Shown here: one piece after another, positions 7,941 to 16,872 of the stretch
How positions within the stretch are numbered: position 1 is the stretch's first letter
Layout: every line of letters starts with the position of its first letter
Source of the DNA: Granulosicoccaceae bacterium
Lineage (GTDB): Bacteria; Pseudomonadota; Gammaproteobacteria; Granulosicoccales; Granulosicoccaceae
Length of the DNA: 20,251 nt
Direction: 5' to 3'
Assembly (NCBI GenBank): GCA_023301405.1
Contig: JALZUX010000620.1
Location: 1 to 20,251, forward strand
The notes under the pieces: generated by a model
What the model saw: only the letters and a program-made list of their open reading frames with translations
The model's database searches: none
What the model was told of the DNA's origin: nothing
Program-made: the position numbers and the translations under genes

Positions 7941-8681
7941 ATGCGATTAAAACTTCTGACCAGTGTACTCGTCGTTGCCAGTACTCTACTCACCGCATGC
8001 GAAACCATGACGGCATCTAAAACCGTCGCCGTAAGCACAGGCGAACAATGGGCTTTGCTACCAATACAAAACTTGTCTCAAACTCCTTTGGCCGGCAACC
8101 GCGCCAAAGCATTAGTCGAAACTCACCTTCGGGCACACGGCGTTAGAAACATTGAAATCTACGAGGCAGCACCCGATCAGTCACTCATCGCTCTGCTCGA
8201 TGATGCCGGCCAACTTGAAGCGGCAAAAAAATGGGCTAAAGAGCAGGGCTATGCTTATGGCGTAACCGGCAACGTGCAAGAGTGGCAATACAAAAACGGA
8301 CTGGACAATGAGCCATCTGTCGGCTTGACCTTGAAATTCATTAATTTAATAAACGATGAAGTTATGTGGGTAGCATCGGCTTCACGTACAGGTTGGGGCT
8401 ACAATAATTTATCTAACGTTGCCAGCAAAACCATCGAAGAGATTCTGTCAGAAGTGCGATTCACAGGACCACAGCCGGCCCGTCTGATCGCCGCCACGCC
8501 TACTCCGATACCGCCAACAACACCACGGCGTTCACCGTTACTTGGTCCGGTACCCGCCACCAACGACGAACCAGAAATAGGGGCAGCCTTGTCTGGTGAC
8601 GACGTAGTTACCGACAACGAAGGAAACCGAGCACAACCGTCACTGCACAACAACAGCATATTGGAAGCTAAAAAACGATGA
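7941..8681 (+). CDS. pelC: Pel export outer-membrane lipoprotein PelC, with C-terminal extension
   Basis: PelC is an outer-membrane lipoprotein. In P. aeruginosa it forms a ring at the periplasmic face of the outer membrane that guides the cationic Pel polymer to the PelB pore. Here a start at 7941 gives a compact lipoprotein signal peptide with the lipobox LTAC and modified cysteine C20. Glu at +2 does not signal inner-membrane retention. GGAA at 7930-7933 is a fair ribosome-binding site. The frame is open upstream to 7881, but that start would bury the signal peptide. Residues 21 to about 185 contain the globular PelC-like domain (LLPIQNLSQTPLAGNRAKAL, then EVMWVASASRTGWGYN). Residues about 186-246 form a proline-rich then acidic tail that is absent from the 172-residue P. 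aeruginosa protein. Identification rests partly on the operon, since this family diverges fast. It overlaps pelD by ATGA. Confidence 0.85.
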   Translation: MRLKLLTSVLVVASTLLTACETMTASKTVAVSTGEQWALLPIQNLSQTPLAGNRAKALVETHLRAHGVRNIEIYEAAPDQSLIALLDDAGQLEAAKKWAKEQGYAYGVTGNVQEWQYKNGLDNEPSVGLTLKFINLINDEVMWVASASRTGWGYNNLSNVASKTIEEILSEVRFTGPQPARLIAATPTPIPPTTPRRSPLLGPVPATNDEPEIGAALSGDDVVTDNEGNRAQPSLHNNSILEAKKR

Positions 8682-10084
8682 TTAGTTTCAACCTGCCGTC
8701 ATCAGCGGTTCAGAAACAAAAAAAAGGGTTCTCCTGGACCAAGACCGGCCCTCACAAGCGCTGGCCTCACAAGGTGATTGAGCTCGTTGTGTTTGCGGCT
8801 ATTGTTCCCGCAATCGGTTACTTGTTTTTCCCACATGATCCGGTCGGAATGAACGCTGGCTTTCCGTGGTTTATTATCCCGCCAGTTTTATTCGCTGCGC
8901 GCTACGGAGCAGTCTGGGGTTTTCTTTGCTCTGTAGCGGCCTCGGCAATTCTTGCCTACCCCTTCGTCGCTTACGCTAGTGATATAAGCAACCTGATAGC
9001 GCTTGCGGTTGGCACAACGATTCTGAGTATTATTGTTGGCGACTATGCCAGTGCCGGGAAAAAACAAAGTACCCAAGAGTATGCCGAAAACCAATACCTA
9101 CGGCATCGCTTAAAGGAATTTTCAAAGGACTACCATATCCTGAAGGTATCACACGGACAACTTGAAGAATTCATGGCTGGTCAGCGACTCAGCATTCGAC
9201 AAGCGCTTCAACAACTAAAGCCTTCGCTAACAACCAACAATAACGAAGAGATGCAAGCCGGCAACGAACTCATGGCAGTGTTCGCTCAGTTTGGCGCTGT
9301 GCAGATCGCTGGACTCTATGGCATAAAAAGTCGCGACCGCATTAATCCCCGCCCGCTAGCAACTCATGGAAAGATGCCCGAACTACCATTGTTCGATCCC
9401 CTGTTAAAGCTCGCTATCGATAGCCATCAATTAGTAAGCGTCAAGCTGGAAGCGCAAGCCAATCAGACCGTTGAAAGCCAGCTATTGGCTGTTATACCTA
9501 TTGTTGATTCACACGATCATCTGCACGGTGTTCTTGCTATCAAAGACATGCACTTTATGGCATTTCAACAAGAGAATCTGAATGTTCTGGCACTTCTTGG
9601 TAGCTACATTGGAGATATGCTTACACGCTCAAAGAGTGTTGGCGAATCTCGCAGCGGCTGGTTTCTTGCCGAGCTCGACAATGCCATTCGCTTCGCTAGC
9701 AGCAATAGAGTTCAATCGGCATTGTTAGCGATCAAGCTTAAAAATACCGACCAGACACAGCTGGTCTCTGACTTCCTTGGCTCTAATATTCGTAGCCTTG
9801 ACTGCTCCTGGCAACCTCATTCCGCTACGGGTAGCAGTTCAATTATTATTTTGATGCCTCTAATGAATCAGAGTCAATGCAACGCCTACTTACAGCGGAT
9901 CGCAAAAAAGTTATTTGATGAACACAACATCGAGCTTAACAACGTTGCCGCAGAAGTCCAGATGAAGCAAATAAAGCGGCGTGATACACGGGATACCTGC
10001 TTGACGTTTGTCAACAAGGTAACCGGCTTCACTGAAGAAAAAGCCGAGAAGCAAACTAAAGGTTGGCGAAAACGTGTTGCGTAG
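8678..10084 (+). CDS. pelD: Cyclic di-GMP receptor PelD
   Basis: PelD is the inner-membrane c-di-GMP receptor that switches on Pel synthesis after translation. The 468-residue product (P. aeruginosa: 455) has a basic N-terminal tail, four likely membrane helices (about 33-51, 62-78, 79-99 and 104-121), a helical linker, a GAF domain (about 180-320) and a degenerate GGDEF-like domain (about 325-455) without an active-site GGDEF. The inhibitory-site motif is RSLD at 372-375, with a second arginine at 407. The 35-residue step between R372 and R407 equals that of R367 and R402 in P. aeruginosa PelD as I recall it, so c-di-GMP binding is expected. The start ATG shares ATGA with the pelC stop, and GGAAG lies about ten bases upstream. 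Its end overlaps pelE by 11 bases. Confidence 0.93.
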   Translation: MISFNLPSSAVQKQKKGFSWTKTGPHKRWPHKVIELVVFAAIVPAIGYLFFPHDPVGMNAGFPWFIIPPVLFAARYGAVWGFLCSVAASAILAYPFVAYASDISNLIALAVGTTILSIIVGDYASAGKKQSTQEYAENQYLRHRLKEFSKDYHILKVSHGQLEEFMAGQRLSIRQALQQLKPSLTTNNNEEMQAGNELMAVFAQFGAVQIAGLYGIKSRDRINPRPLATHGKMPELPLFDPLLKLAIDSHQLVSVKLEAQANQTVESQLLAVIPIVDSHDHLHGVLAIKDMHFMAFQQENLNVLALLGSYIGDMLTRSKSVGESRSGWFLAELDNAIRFASSNRVQSALLAIKLKNTDQTQLVSDFLGSNIRSLDCSWQPHSATGSSSIIILMPLMNQSQCNAYLQRIAKKLFDEHNIELNNVAAEVQMKQIKRRDTRDTCLTFVNKVTGFTEEKAEKQTKGWRKRVA

Positions 10085-11084
10085 TCTCTTAGGTATACCA
10101 GCGCTTTGTATCGCACTGGCCGCAGAGCTAGTGTTGGGTGCGGAGTTACTCACCGATCTCGGGTTATCAATCACACGGGATGTCTGGCTTATCGCCCATG
10201 TCGCCGCTAGCGTTTTGGCGGCCGTTAGTATTTCATCAATGGTGCATAACCTGGTACCCGGAAAACGGCTCCCTTTGATTATGCTGTTTACCTCTCTCAG
10301 TTTTTTTATGCCTTTTATTGGCGCACTAGGTACTTGGTGTTCAGTGACATTTGGAGCAATTCTGGCCAATGGTCGTCACAAGGACAACGTATTCTGGCAA
10401 GTAACCTCTAACGCTGACCTACCCTTTGCGGCTCCCATCGACCGCCCGTTAGCAAAGCTTGACAGCCGCGGCTTTGTTGAACAACTGACGTTCGACACCC
10501 AGAGCGACAAACTGTACAACAAAGTTGCTGCAGCTAAAAACATTCGCACCAGCCAATCGGCACCTGTACTAAAAAGCGCCATAGGCCACTCTAATGAAAG
10601 AATTCGATTGGTTGCTCATCAAATGCTTGATAAAAAGGCAAATCGTTTAAACCGCGAAATTCAACGTCTTGAATCAGAAGCTAAGATATTAGAAAGCACT
10701 AGCAAATCAAATATTCACCTGCAGATTGCCAATAACTACTGGGAACTACTCACCCTTGAGGACGATGAGCCGGTCGCACGTGAAGAACTATTACTGAAAG
10801 CGGCAAGTCACGCGGCACAATCACTAGCCACTGAGCCTCGAAACGTCAATGCACACTTTACGCTTGGTCAAATTTACTTAAAGCAAGGCGAAATCGAAAG
10901 AGCAACAGCTTCATTCGAACGCTCGATTGAACTTGGCATTTCACCCGACAAAGCTCTGCCCTACATCGCCGAGGCTGCTTTTATATCTCGCAACTATAAA
11001 AAGTTACGCGCTACATTAGCCGAGGTTAGCCCTGCCTTTCGGTCATACCCTCCTATGTCAAACGTTGTTGAGTATTGGGCATGA
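10074..11084 (+). CDS. pelE: Pel inner-membrane TPR protein PelE
   Basis: PelE is an inner-membrane protein with a cytosolic tetratricopeptide-repeat part. It is thought to join PelD, PelF and PelG in the synthase complex. The 336-residue product (P. aeruginosa: 329) has hydrophobic segments at about 4-23, 36-57 and 66-97, a charged helical stretch, and TPR-like repeats at about 220-310, for example VNAHFTLGQIYLKQGEIERA followed by TASFERSIELG. The start is a GTG at 10074, with AAAGG at 10058-10062; a TTG three bases later is also possible, and no ATG lies near. It overlaps pelD by 11 bases and pelF by four (ATGA). Membrane boundaries are by eye. Confidence 0.9.
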   Translation: MLRSLLGIPALCIALAAELVLGAELLTDLGLSITRDVWLIAHVAASVLAAVSISSMVHNLVPGKRLPLIMLFTSLSFFMPFIGALGTWCSVTFGAILANGRHKDNVFWQVTSNADLPFAAPIDRPLAKLDSRGFVEQLTFDTQSDKLYNKVAAAKNIRTSQSAPVLKSAIGHSNERIRLVAHQMLDKKANRLNREIQRLESEAKILESTSKSNIHLQIANNYWELLTLEDDEPVAREELLLKAASHAAQSLATEPRNVNAHFTLGQIYLKQGEIERATASFERSIELGISPDKALPYIAEAAFISRNYKKLRATLAEVSPAFRSYPPMSNVVEYWA

Positions 11085-12661
11085 GCAAGTCCCCTAAGTA
11101 CAATCAAGAATCACATGCCAACATTTGCTTACTACTCGAAGGCACCTACCCTTATGTTCGTGGTGGTGTGTCAAGCTGGGTAAGGCAATTAATCGAAGGT
11201 ATGCCCGACCTGACGTTCTCAATTGTATTTTTAGGGGGCAGCGCTGACGAATATGACAAACCAGCCTACGATATTCCACCTAACGTCGTCCACATAGAGA
11301 ACCACTTTTTAATTGGTTCAGACAAAGAACCTGAGATTAAAAGGAAGTTTTGGAATCGCAAGACTGACAAATCAGCACAGTTTTCTTTAAGCGATAAATT
11401 ACACGACCAGCTAAATCAGGAAGAAGGCCAGATCAATCCCGATGTAGTTCGTAATTTTACCGGTATTCTAACGAATAGCGATGCAATAACCCGCACTGAC
11501 CTGCTTCACAGCGAAGAAGCATGGGAATCGATTCGTGAAAAATACTCGGATGCACCACCTGGCTTGGACTTCAATCATTTTTTCTGGACTGTCCGCACTA
11601 TGCACAGTCCCCTGTTTACGCTAGCCAATATTGTCAATAACGCACCATCAGCCGATATGTACCATTCAGTGTCAACAGGTTATGCGGGCTATTTAGGGGC
11701 CATGCTAAAAAGTAAAACCGGTGCACCTTATATCATCAGTGAACATGGCATTTACACAAAGGAACGCGAAATTGATCTCGCCCACGTTGACTGGATCCCT
11801 GACGACGTTGATCCATTCAAAGTGGGTCTTGACGATAACATGGGTTATCTACGACAGACCTGGATTCGATTTTTCAAATCCCTCGGCAAGATGTCTTACA
11901 GTTCAGCAGATCATGTTTACACACTGTTTAACGGCAATCGTCTACGGCAAATTAAAGACGGTGCTGACGAATCGCGCCTGACCATAATCCCCAATGGTGT
12001 CTCTGTAAAGACACTCAAAGCTGTTCGCCGTGCAGGTGATGCACCCGTACCGCCAGTAGTGGCTTTGATTGGCCGCATTGTCCCCATTAAAGACATCAAA
12101 ACATTCATTCGCGGTATGCGCATTGTCTGCTCGAAAGTGCCAGAAGCTCAAGGTTGGTTAGTTGGTCCGGAAGACGAAGATCCAGTCTACGTTAATGAGT
12201 GCCGCGCCTTAATAGAGAGTTTCGGTCTACAAGACTCGGTAAAGCTACTTGGGTTTCAAGACCTTGATGAAATTTTTCCACACATAGGGCTGACCGTACT
12301 GACCTCGGTCTCAGAAGGACAACCGCTAACGACACTTGAGGGATTCGCCGCTGGTATTCCGTCAGTCACAACCGACGTTGGCAGTTGCAGTGAGCTTATT
12401 CACGGCGGCAGTGAAGATGACAAAGCGCTAGGCAGTGCCGGTAAAATAATCCCGATTGCGAATCCAGCACTTTTTGCAGAAGCGGTTATCCCTTTCCTTA
12501 CCGACCGTGAAAAATGGCAGGCTGCAAGCAAAGTTGCCATACAGCGAGCTGAGACTTACTACGATGAAACAGAGATGCTAGACCTCTATTACAACATTTA
12601 TCTCGACAACATCGAAGCCTCGCAAAGTAATAATCCCATAAAAAAAGCAGAGGGTTTCTAA
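11081..12661 (+). CDS. pelF: Pel polymerising glycosyltransferase PelF
   Basis: PelF is the cytosolic family-4 glycosyltransferase that builds the Pel chain from UDP-activated amino sugar. The 526-residue product (P. aeruginosa: 507) has the family N-terminus ICLLLEGTYPYVRGGVSSWV, the acceptor-side segment ISEHGIYTKERE (H222), IIPNGV (N305), and a GT-B C-terminal half with VALIGRIVPIKDIKTFIRG. The EX7E motif EGQPLTTLE has its glutamates at 412 and 420. The ATG at 11081 is preferred because it shares ATGA with the pelE stop; a TTG at 11075 in the same frame is less likely. Only one base separates its stop from the pelG start. Confidence 0.96.
   Translation: MSKSPKYNQESHANICLLLEGTYPYVRGGVSSWVRQLIEGMPDLTFSIVFLGGSADEYDKPAYDIPPNVVHIENHFLIGSDKEPEIKRKFWNRKTDKSAQFSLSDKLHDQLNQEEGQINPDVVRNFTGILTNSDAITRTDLLHSEEAWESIREKYSDAPPGLDFNHFFWTVRTMHSPLFTLANIVNNAPSADMYHSVSTGYAGYLGAMLKSKTGAPYIISEHGIYTKEREIDLAHVDWIPDDVDPFKVGLDDNMGYLRQTWIRFFKSLGKMSYSSADHVYTLFNGNRLRQIKDGADESRLTIIPNGVSVKTLKAVRRAGDAPVPPVVALIGRIVPIKDIKTFIRGMRIVCSKVPEAQGWLVGPEDEDPVYVNECRALIESFGLQDSVKLLGFQDLDEIFPHIGLTVLTSVSEGQPLTTLEGFAAGIPSVTTDVGSCSELIHGGSEDDKALGSAGKIIPIANPALFAEAVIPFLTDREKWQAASKVAIQRAETYYDETEMLDLYYNIYLDNIEASQSNNPIKKAEGF
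12649..12654 (+). promoter_or_regulatory. Ribosome-binding site of pelG
   Basis: AGAGGG lies eight bases before the pelG ATG, inside the last codons of pelF. It supports the chosen start and continuous translation from pelF to pelG. Confidence 0.6.
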
Positions 12662-12662
12662 G

Positions 12663-14048
12663 ATGGCTGGTATAGGATTCGAGCTTAGAAAGTACCTGGA
12701 TGAGGATTCATTCAGTGGTACGGCAAAAGCCTATGGGTTTGCAGGACTCATCAGTGCCGGACCGTGGGTGTTGTCAATCCTTGGTGTGATGTTGATTGGT
12801 ATTGTAGCAATATCGCAAAAAGTCGGCGGCCAGGAAGTTGAACAATTTACTACTTCTGTCACCTGGATCATGGGGACATCCCTGATATTGTCGGGCTTGC
12901 TACAGTTAGTGTTCACACGCTATATTGCCGACCGTCTTTTTGAAGGACGAGATCACCTTATTAATCCGAATTTATTCGGTGCGCTTTTACTGACTACTGT
13001 CATCAGTGGCGGTTTAGCGATGGCCGCCATGGTGACTCTATTCGATGAGAGCTTCAACTACGAAGCATTGATGGTGGCCAACTTTGTTACGCTATCAAAC
13101 ATTTGGATACTGGTGATATTTGTTGCCGGCCTGAAAAAGTTTAAGGTAATTCTTTACTCATTCTTTTTTGGTTACGCAACGACAGTATTGCTGTCAATCA
13201 TACTTATTCCATACGGCATAAGCGGGCTTCTCAGTGGAATGCTTGCTGGCCACGGCTTATTGTTCTTTTTAATGCTTGCCGTCATCATTCCCGAATACCC
13301 CATTACTCAAACGGTTCGTTTTGATTTCCTTAAGCGTCGTGAAATTTTCCCTGCGCTAATATTTATAGGCGTCTTCTACAACCTGGGTATCTGGATAGAC
13401 AAATTCATATTCTGGACCTACCCCGGCACATCAGAAGCAGTCATCGGCCCTCTTCGGGCATCGTTAATTTACGATTTACCTATATTTCTGGCCTACCTGT
13501 CAATTATCCCCGGCATGGCGGTTTTCCTATTACGAATTGAAACTGATTTCGCAGAAGCTTACGACGGTTTTTTTAATGCCGTGCGCAGTAATGCCAGCTT
13601 ACAAGAGATCGAAACGTTGGGAAATGAAATGATCCTGGCTGTGCGCGAGGGGATATTTCAGATAATCAAAGTGCAAGGTATCACTGTGCTGATCCTGTAT
13701 ATGCTCGGGCCCAAAATTGTCAGTTGGTTAGGCATATCAGATAAATTTATACATCTCTATTACATTGATCTTGTCGGTGTGGCAGCACAAGTGCTAATGC
13801 TCGCTGTACTGAACGTGCTGTTCTACCTTGACCGACTCAAGGATGCATTCTGGCTGACACTAACATTGCTCATCACCAACAGTTGCTTTACATGGATCAC
13901 GCTGGAACTCGGCCCCATGTACTACGGATACGGCTTTGGATTATCTATGACCTTGACCGCATTTGTTGGCATCTACTTGTTATCAAGTGAGCTTGAGAAT
14001 ATTGAATTTCGTACGTTCATGCGTCCTCGTGAAGCTACTGCTCACTAG
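12663..14048 (+). CDS. pelG: Pel polysaccharide transporter PelG
   Basis: PelG is a polytopic inner-membrane protein related to polysaccharide flippases of the MOP/MATE superfamily. It carries the growing Pel chain into the periplasm with PelD, PelE and PelF. The 461-residue product (P. aeruginosa: 456) begins with the characteristic MAGIGFELRKYL and then has about twelve hydrophobic segments, such as LISAGPWVLSILGVMLIGIV near the start. The start is fixed by the family N-terminus and an AGAGGG ribosome-binding site. It follows pelF after one base and precedes pelA by 37 bases, the largest gap in the operon. No stop, frameshift or loss is seen. Confidence 0.96.
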   Translation: MAGIGFELRKYLDEDSFSGTAKAYGFAGLISAGPWVLSILGVMLIGIVAISQKVGGQEVEQFTTSVTWIMGTSLILSGLLQLVFTRYIADRLFEGRDHLINPNLFGALLLTTVISGGLAMAAMVTLFDESFNYEALMVANFVTLSNIWILVIFVAGLKKFKVILYSFFFGYATTVLLSIILIPYGISGLLSGMLAGHGLLFFLMLAVIIPEYPITQTVRFDFLKRREIFPALIFIGVFYNLGIWIDKFIFWTYPGTSEAVIGPLRASLIYDLPIFLAYLSIIPGMAVFLLRIETDFAEAYDGFFNAVRSNASLQEIETLGNEMILAVREGIFQIIKVQGITVLILYMLGPKIVSWLGISDKFIHLYYIDLVGVAAQVLMLAVLNVLFYLDRLKDAFWLTLTLLITNSCFTWITLELGPMYYGYGFGLSMTLTAFVGIYLLSSELENIEFRTFMRPREATAH

Positions 14049-14085
14049 CCGACGATTATACCGAGTGCTCCGGATTCCTATCATC

Positions 14086-16872
14086 ATGCAGAAAATATCG
14101 ATTATGCACCTGCTTCGACTGTGGTGCGCAGCACTACTATTTGTTGCTGGCACAGCACACGCTTTTGACGGCGGCAGTGTCGCGTTTTACTACGGCATTA
14201 ATCCACCGGTAAACGCCCTTTCACAGTTTGATCGGCTTGTGGTTGAAGCGGATAACGTAGAGCCCAACGATCATCGCTTACTGAAAAGAAACGGTGCTGC
14301 CACTTTTGCCTATATCAGCGTGGGTGAAGTTGGACCGCATAGACCGTGGTTTAATCTTGTATCAGATCAGGCCACGTTAGGCACCAATACTGACTGGGCC
14401 AGCAAAGTGATGGATTTATCCAGTGCAGAGTGGCAAAGGCTATTGTTGCAACGAGTAAACGAGTTAGTTAATCGCGGCTATGACGGCTTGTTTCTCGACA
14501 CCATGGATAGCTATCAGATATACGCAAAAAATAACGAGCATCGGCTTGAGCAAGAAAAAGCACTGACCAACTTGCTGTACAGGATAAAACGAAAGTATCC
14601 AAACATTCGCTTGATCGCCAACCGCGGGTTTGAGGTAATCGATCAGGTTGCCCCCTACCTTGAAGCAATTGCTGCGGAATCCCTCTATGCCGGCTGGAAC
14701 AACGCAGAACAATCATATAAAAAGGTGCCGGAAAACGATCGCCAATGGCTGACAAATAAGCTTGCCTCGATACAACAACAACATGAAATCGATATCATCG
14801 TTATCGACTACCTTCCCCCCGCACAAAGAAGTGAAGCACGCGATGTCGCCGCACAGATATCAGCCTCCGGCTTCATACCGTGGATAGCGAACCCGTCTCT
14901 TGACTATGTGGGCATTGGATTGTTAGAAGTTATTCCTCGAGATGTGCTGATGGTCTATGACAGCCGGGTGAATGGAAAGATCGAACAAGCCGAAGTGCAT
15001 TCTATACTGGCAGTACCGTTGGAATACATGGGTTATGTTCCGCAATACCACGATATCGCAGAAAAACCATTGCCTGAAGGCGTATTGAAAGGTAAATACG
15101 CCGGCGTCGCAATTTGGGCCGTTGATATCATTGAGGGCGCTCACTATCCAAAGTGGCTAGCCAAACAGCTGCAAGATACCACACCAGTCGCCCTATTTAG
15201 TTCCCCTGGCGCTGAGTCAACAGAAGAAATCTATGAACTAATGGGACTAGAGACTGTTACCAAGTTCGATCGTAACGATCTACAGCTGCTGAAAAGTGAC
15301 GGACTAATTGGCTACGAGTCACCAATTCCCCCACGCGTGAATCAGCTATCGGCATGGGTTACTAATGTGTCTGCTAACAACACGGTTCATCTAGCATTCG
15401 AGGACAAGCAAGGAATGCAACTCGATACAGTTATCACAGGCCCGTGGGGCGGCTTAGCCCTGGCCCCTGTTGTGATCTCACTTGATGTCGACAAAACTGT
15501 TAGCTGGATTATCGATCCATTCACGTTTCTGAAAAAAGCACTTCATTTAACAGACGCCCCAATGCCAGACATCACTACCGAGAACGGCAGAAGACTCTGG
15601 TTTGCTCACATTGATGGAGACGCATTACCCTCATGGGCTGAACTACCGGGGCGCAGGCTTGGTGCTGAAGTCGTTCGGGACGAAGTAATCCAACCTTTCG
15701 ACCTTCCCCACACGGTTTCAATCGTAGAAGCTGAAATGACAGGTATCAACGCCTTCGCCGACCGACGAGAAAGAATGATTAGTACCATGCGTGAGATATT
15801 CGCAATGGACAACGTAGAGTCGGCGTCACACACATTCAGCCATCCTTTTGAATGGCAAAAACTTCCTGAAGGCTCAGATAGCGGAACCCACAACTTGAAC
15901 CTGCCCGGCTACAAATTCGATCTTGAACGAGAGATCGCGGGTTCAATTAGCTACATCGACAACAACCTAATGCCACCGGGCAAGAAAACAAAAGTGCTAC
16001 TTTGGACCGGAGACGCAACGCCACCCGCAGAGGCCATGGAGGTGGTAGCAAAGTACGGGCTATTAAACATGAACGGCGGCAATACCGTCATCTCTAAATC
16101 ACGCCCATCTATTACAGCAATTAGCGCCAACACCCGCATGGTCGGGGACCACATTCAGGTATACGCCCCGATCATGAATGAAAACGTCTTTACCAATGAC
16201 TGGACAGGTCCCTTCGACGGATTCAGAGACGTAATTCAAACTTTCGATATGACTGATTCACCAAGACGGATAAAACCGATAAACGTCTACTATCATTTCT
16301 ATATCGGTACCAAAGCGGCTTCCGTCAGATCATTGAAAGAAATTTATGAGTGGACTGAGCAGCAAGACATTTATCCTATATTCTCAAGTGAATATATAAA
16401 GAAAGTGCCCTATTTCCGCAGTGCAGGAGTTGCACGCCATCTTGATGGTCGATGGAAAGTAAGTGGTCTCGGCCCAATACGAACGCTACGAACCCAAAAA
16501 ACTAATTATTGGCCCGATCTGAAATCAAGCCGCTCGATAGTGGGTACCCGCAAGATTCACGATGGTGTCTATTTCCATACTGATGGCTCTAATACAATCA
16601 ACTTCAATACACAATCAAGCAGACCGCAGCAACCACACCTGGTGTCAGCAAATGCAGCGGTAACGCAATGGGAATACCGTCGCAGTGGTCAGATCGATAT
16701 ACGGTTAACCGGACATGTCCCCGTAGAGCTGGAAGTGAGTGGCGACAGACGTTACTGCCAACTGCGCTGGAATAACACCACCATCCCCGGTCAGCTAACC
16801 ACCGATGGCAACACCAAATTCACATTCACTACAAAGGATACCGGCGATGCAGTTATCGACTGTCAAACGTGA
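14086..16872 (+). CDS. pelA: Pel glycoside hydrolase and de-N-acetylase PelA
   Basis: PelA is a periplasmic two-activity enzyme: an alpha-1,4-N-acetylgalactosaminidase that cuts Pel, and a deacetylase that makes it cationic. The 928-residue product is close to P. aeruginosa PelA (948). A Sec signal peptide spans about residues 7-26, with cleavage after AHA. The hydrolase domain (about 27-270) has YISVGE (76-81), D138 in GLFLDTMD and E198 in AAESLYAG, equivalent to the catalytic D160 and E218. A Rossmann-like part follows. The deacetylase domain has D510 and D512 in HIDGDA and H582 and H586 in SHTFSHPF; spacing equals D528/D530 and H600/H604. The last 130 or so residues look beta-rich. The start could also be the ATG at 14104; the frame is open upstream to 13963 inside pelG, but that gives no signal peptide at the N-terminus. 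It overlaps pelB by 26 bases. Confidence 0.95.
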   Translation: MQKISIMHLLRLWCAALLFVAGTAHAFDGGSVAFYYGINPPVNALSQFDRLVVEADNVEPNDHRLLKRNGAATFAYISVGEVGPHRPWFNLVSDQATLGTNTDWASKVMDLSSAEWQRLLLQRVNELVNRGYDGLFLDTMDSYQIYAKNNEHRLEQEKALTNLLYRIKRKYPNIRLIANRGFEVIDQVAPYLEAIAAESLYAGWNNAEQSYKKVPENDRQWLTNKLASIQQQHEIDIIVIDYLPPAQRSEARDVAAQISASGFIPWIANPSLDYVGIGLLEVIPRDVLMVYDSRVNGKIEQAEVHSILAVPLEYMGYVPQYHDIAEKPLPEGVLKGKYAGVAIWAVDIIEGAHYPKWLAKQLQDTTPVALFSSPGAESTEEIYELMGLETVTKFDRNDLQLLKSDGLIGYESPIPPRVNQLSAWVTNVSANNTVHLAFEDKQGMQLDTVITGPWGGLALAPVVISLDVDKTVSWIIDPFTFLKKALHLTDAPMPDITTENGRRLWFAHIDGDALPSWAELPGRRLGAEVVRDEVIQPFDLPHTVSIVEAEMTGINAFADRRERMISTMREIFAMDNVESASHTFSHPFEWQKLPEGSDSGTHNLNLPGYKFDLEREIAGSISYIDNNLMPPGKKTKVLLWTGDATPPAEAMEVVAKYGLLNMNGGNTVISKSRPSITAISANTRMVGDHIQVYAPIMNENVFTNDWTGPFDGFRDVIQTFDMTDSPRRIKPINVYYHFYIGTKAASVRSLKEIYEWTEQQDIYPIFSSEYIKKVPYFRSAGVARHLDGRWKVSGLGPIRTLRTQKTNYWPDLKSSRSIVGTRKIHDGVYFHTDGSNTINFNTQSSRPQQPHLVSANAAVTQWEYRRSGQIDIRLTGHVPVELEVSGDRRYCQLRWNNTTIPGQLTTDGNTKFTFTTKDTGDAVIDCQT
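16833..16838 (+). promoter_or_regulatory. Ribosome-binding site of pelB
   Basis: AAAGGA lies inside the end of pelA, eight bases before the pelB ATG at 16847. It decides the start and implies that pelB is translated from within pelA. Confidence 0.6.

Noticed and set aside
13963..14085. Earlier in-frame ATG for pelA inside pelG
   Set aside because: It would overlap pelG by 86 bases and put over 40 residues before the signal peptide. The starts at 14086 or 14104 give a normal secreted protein.
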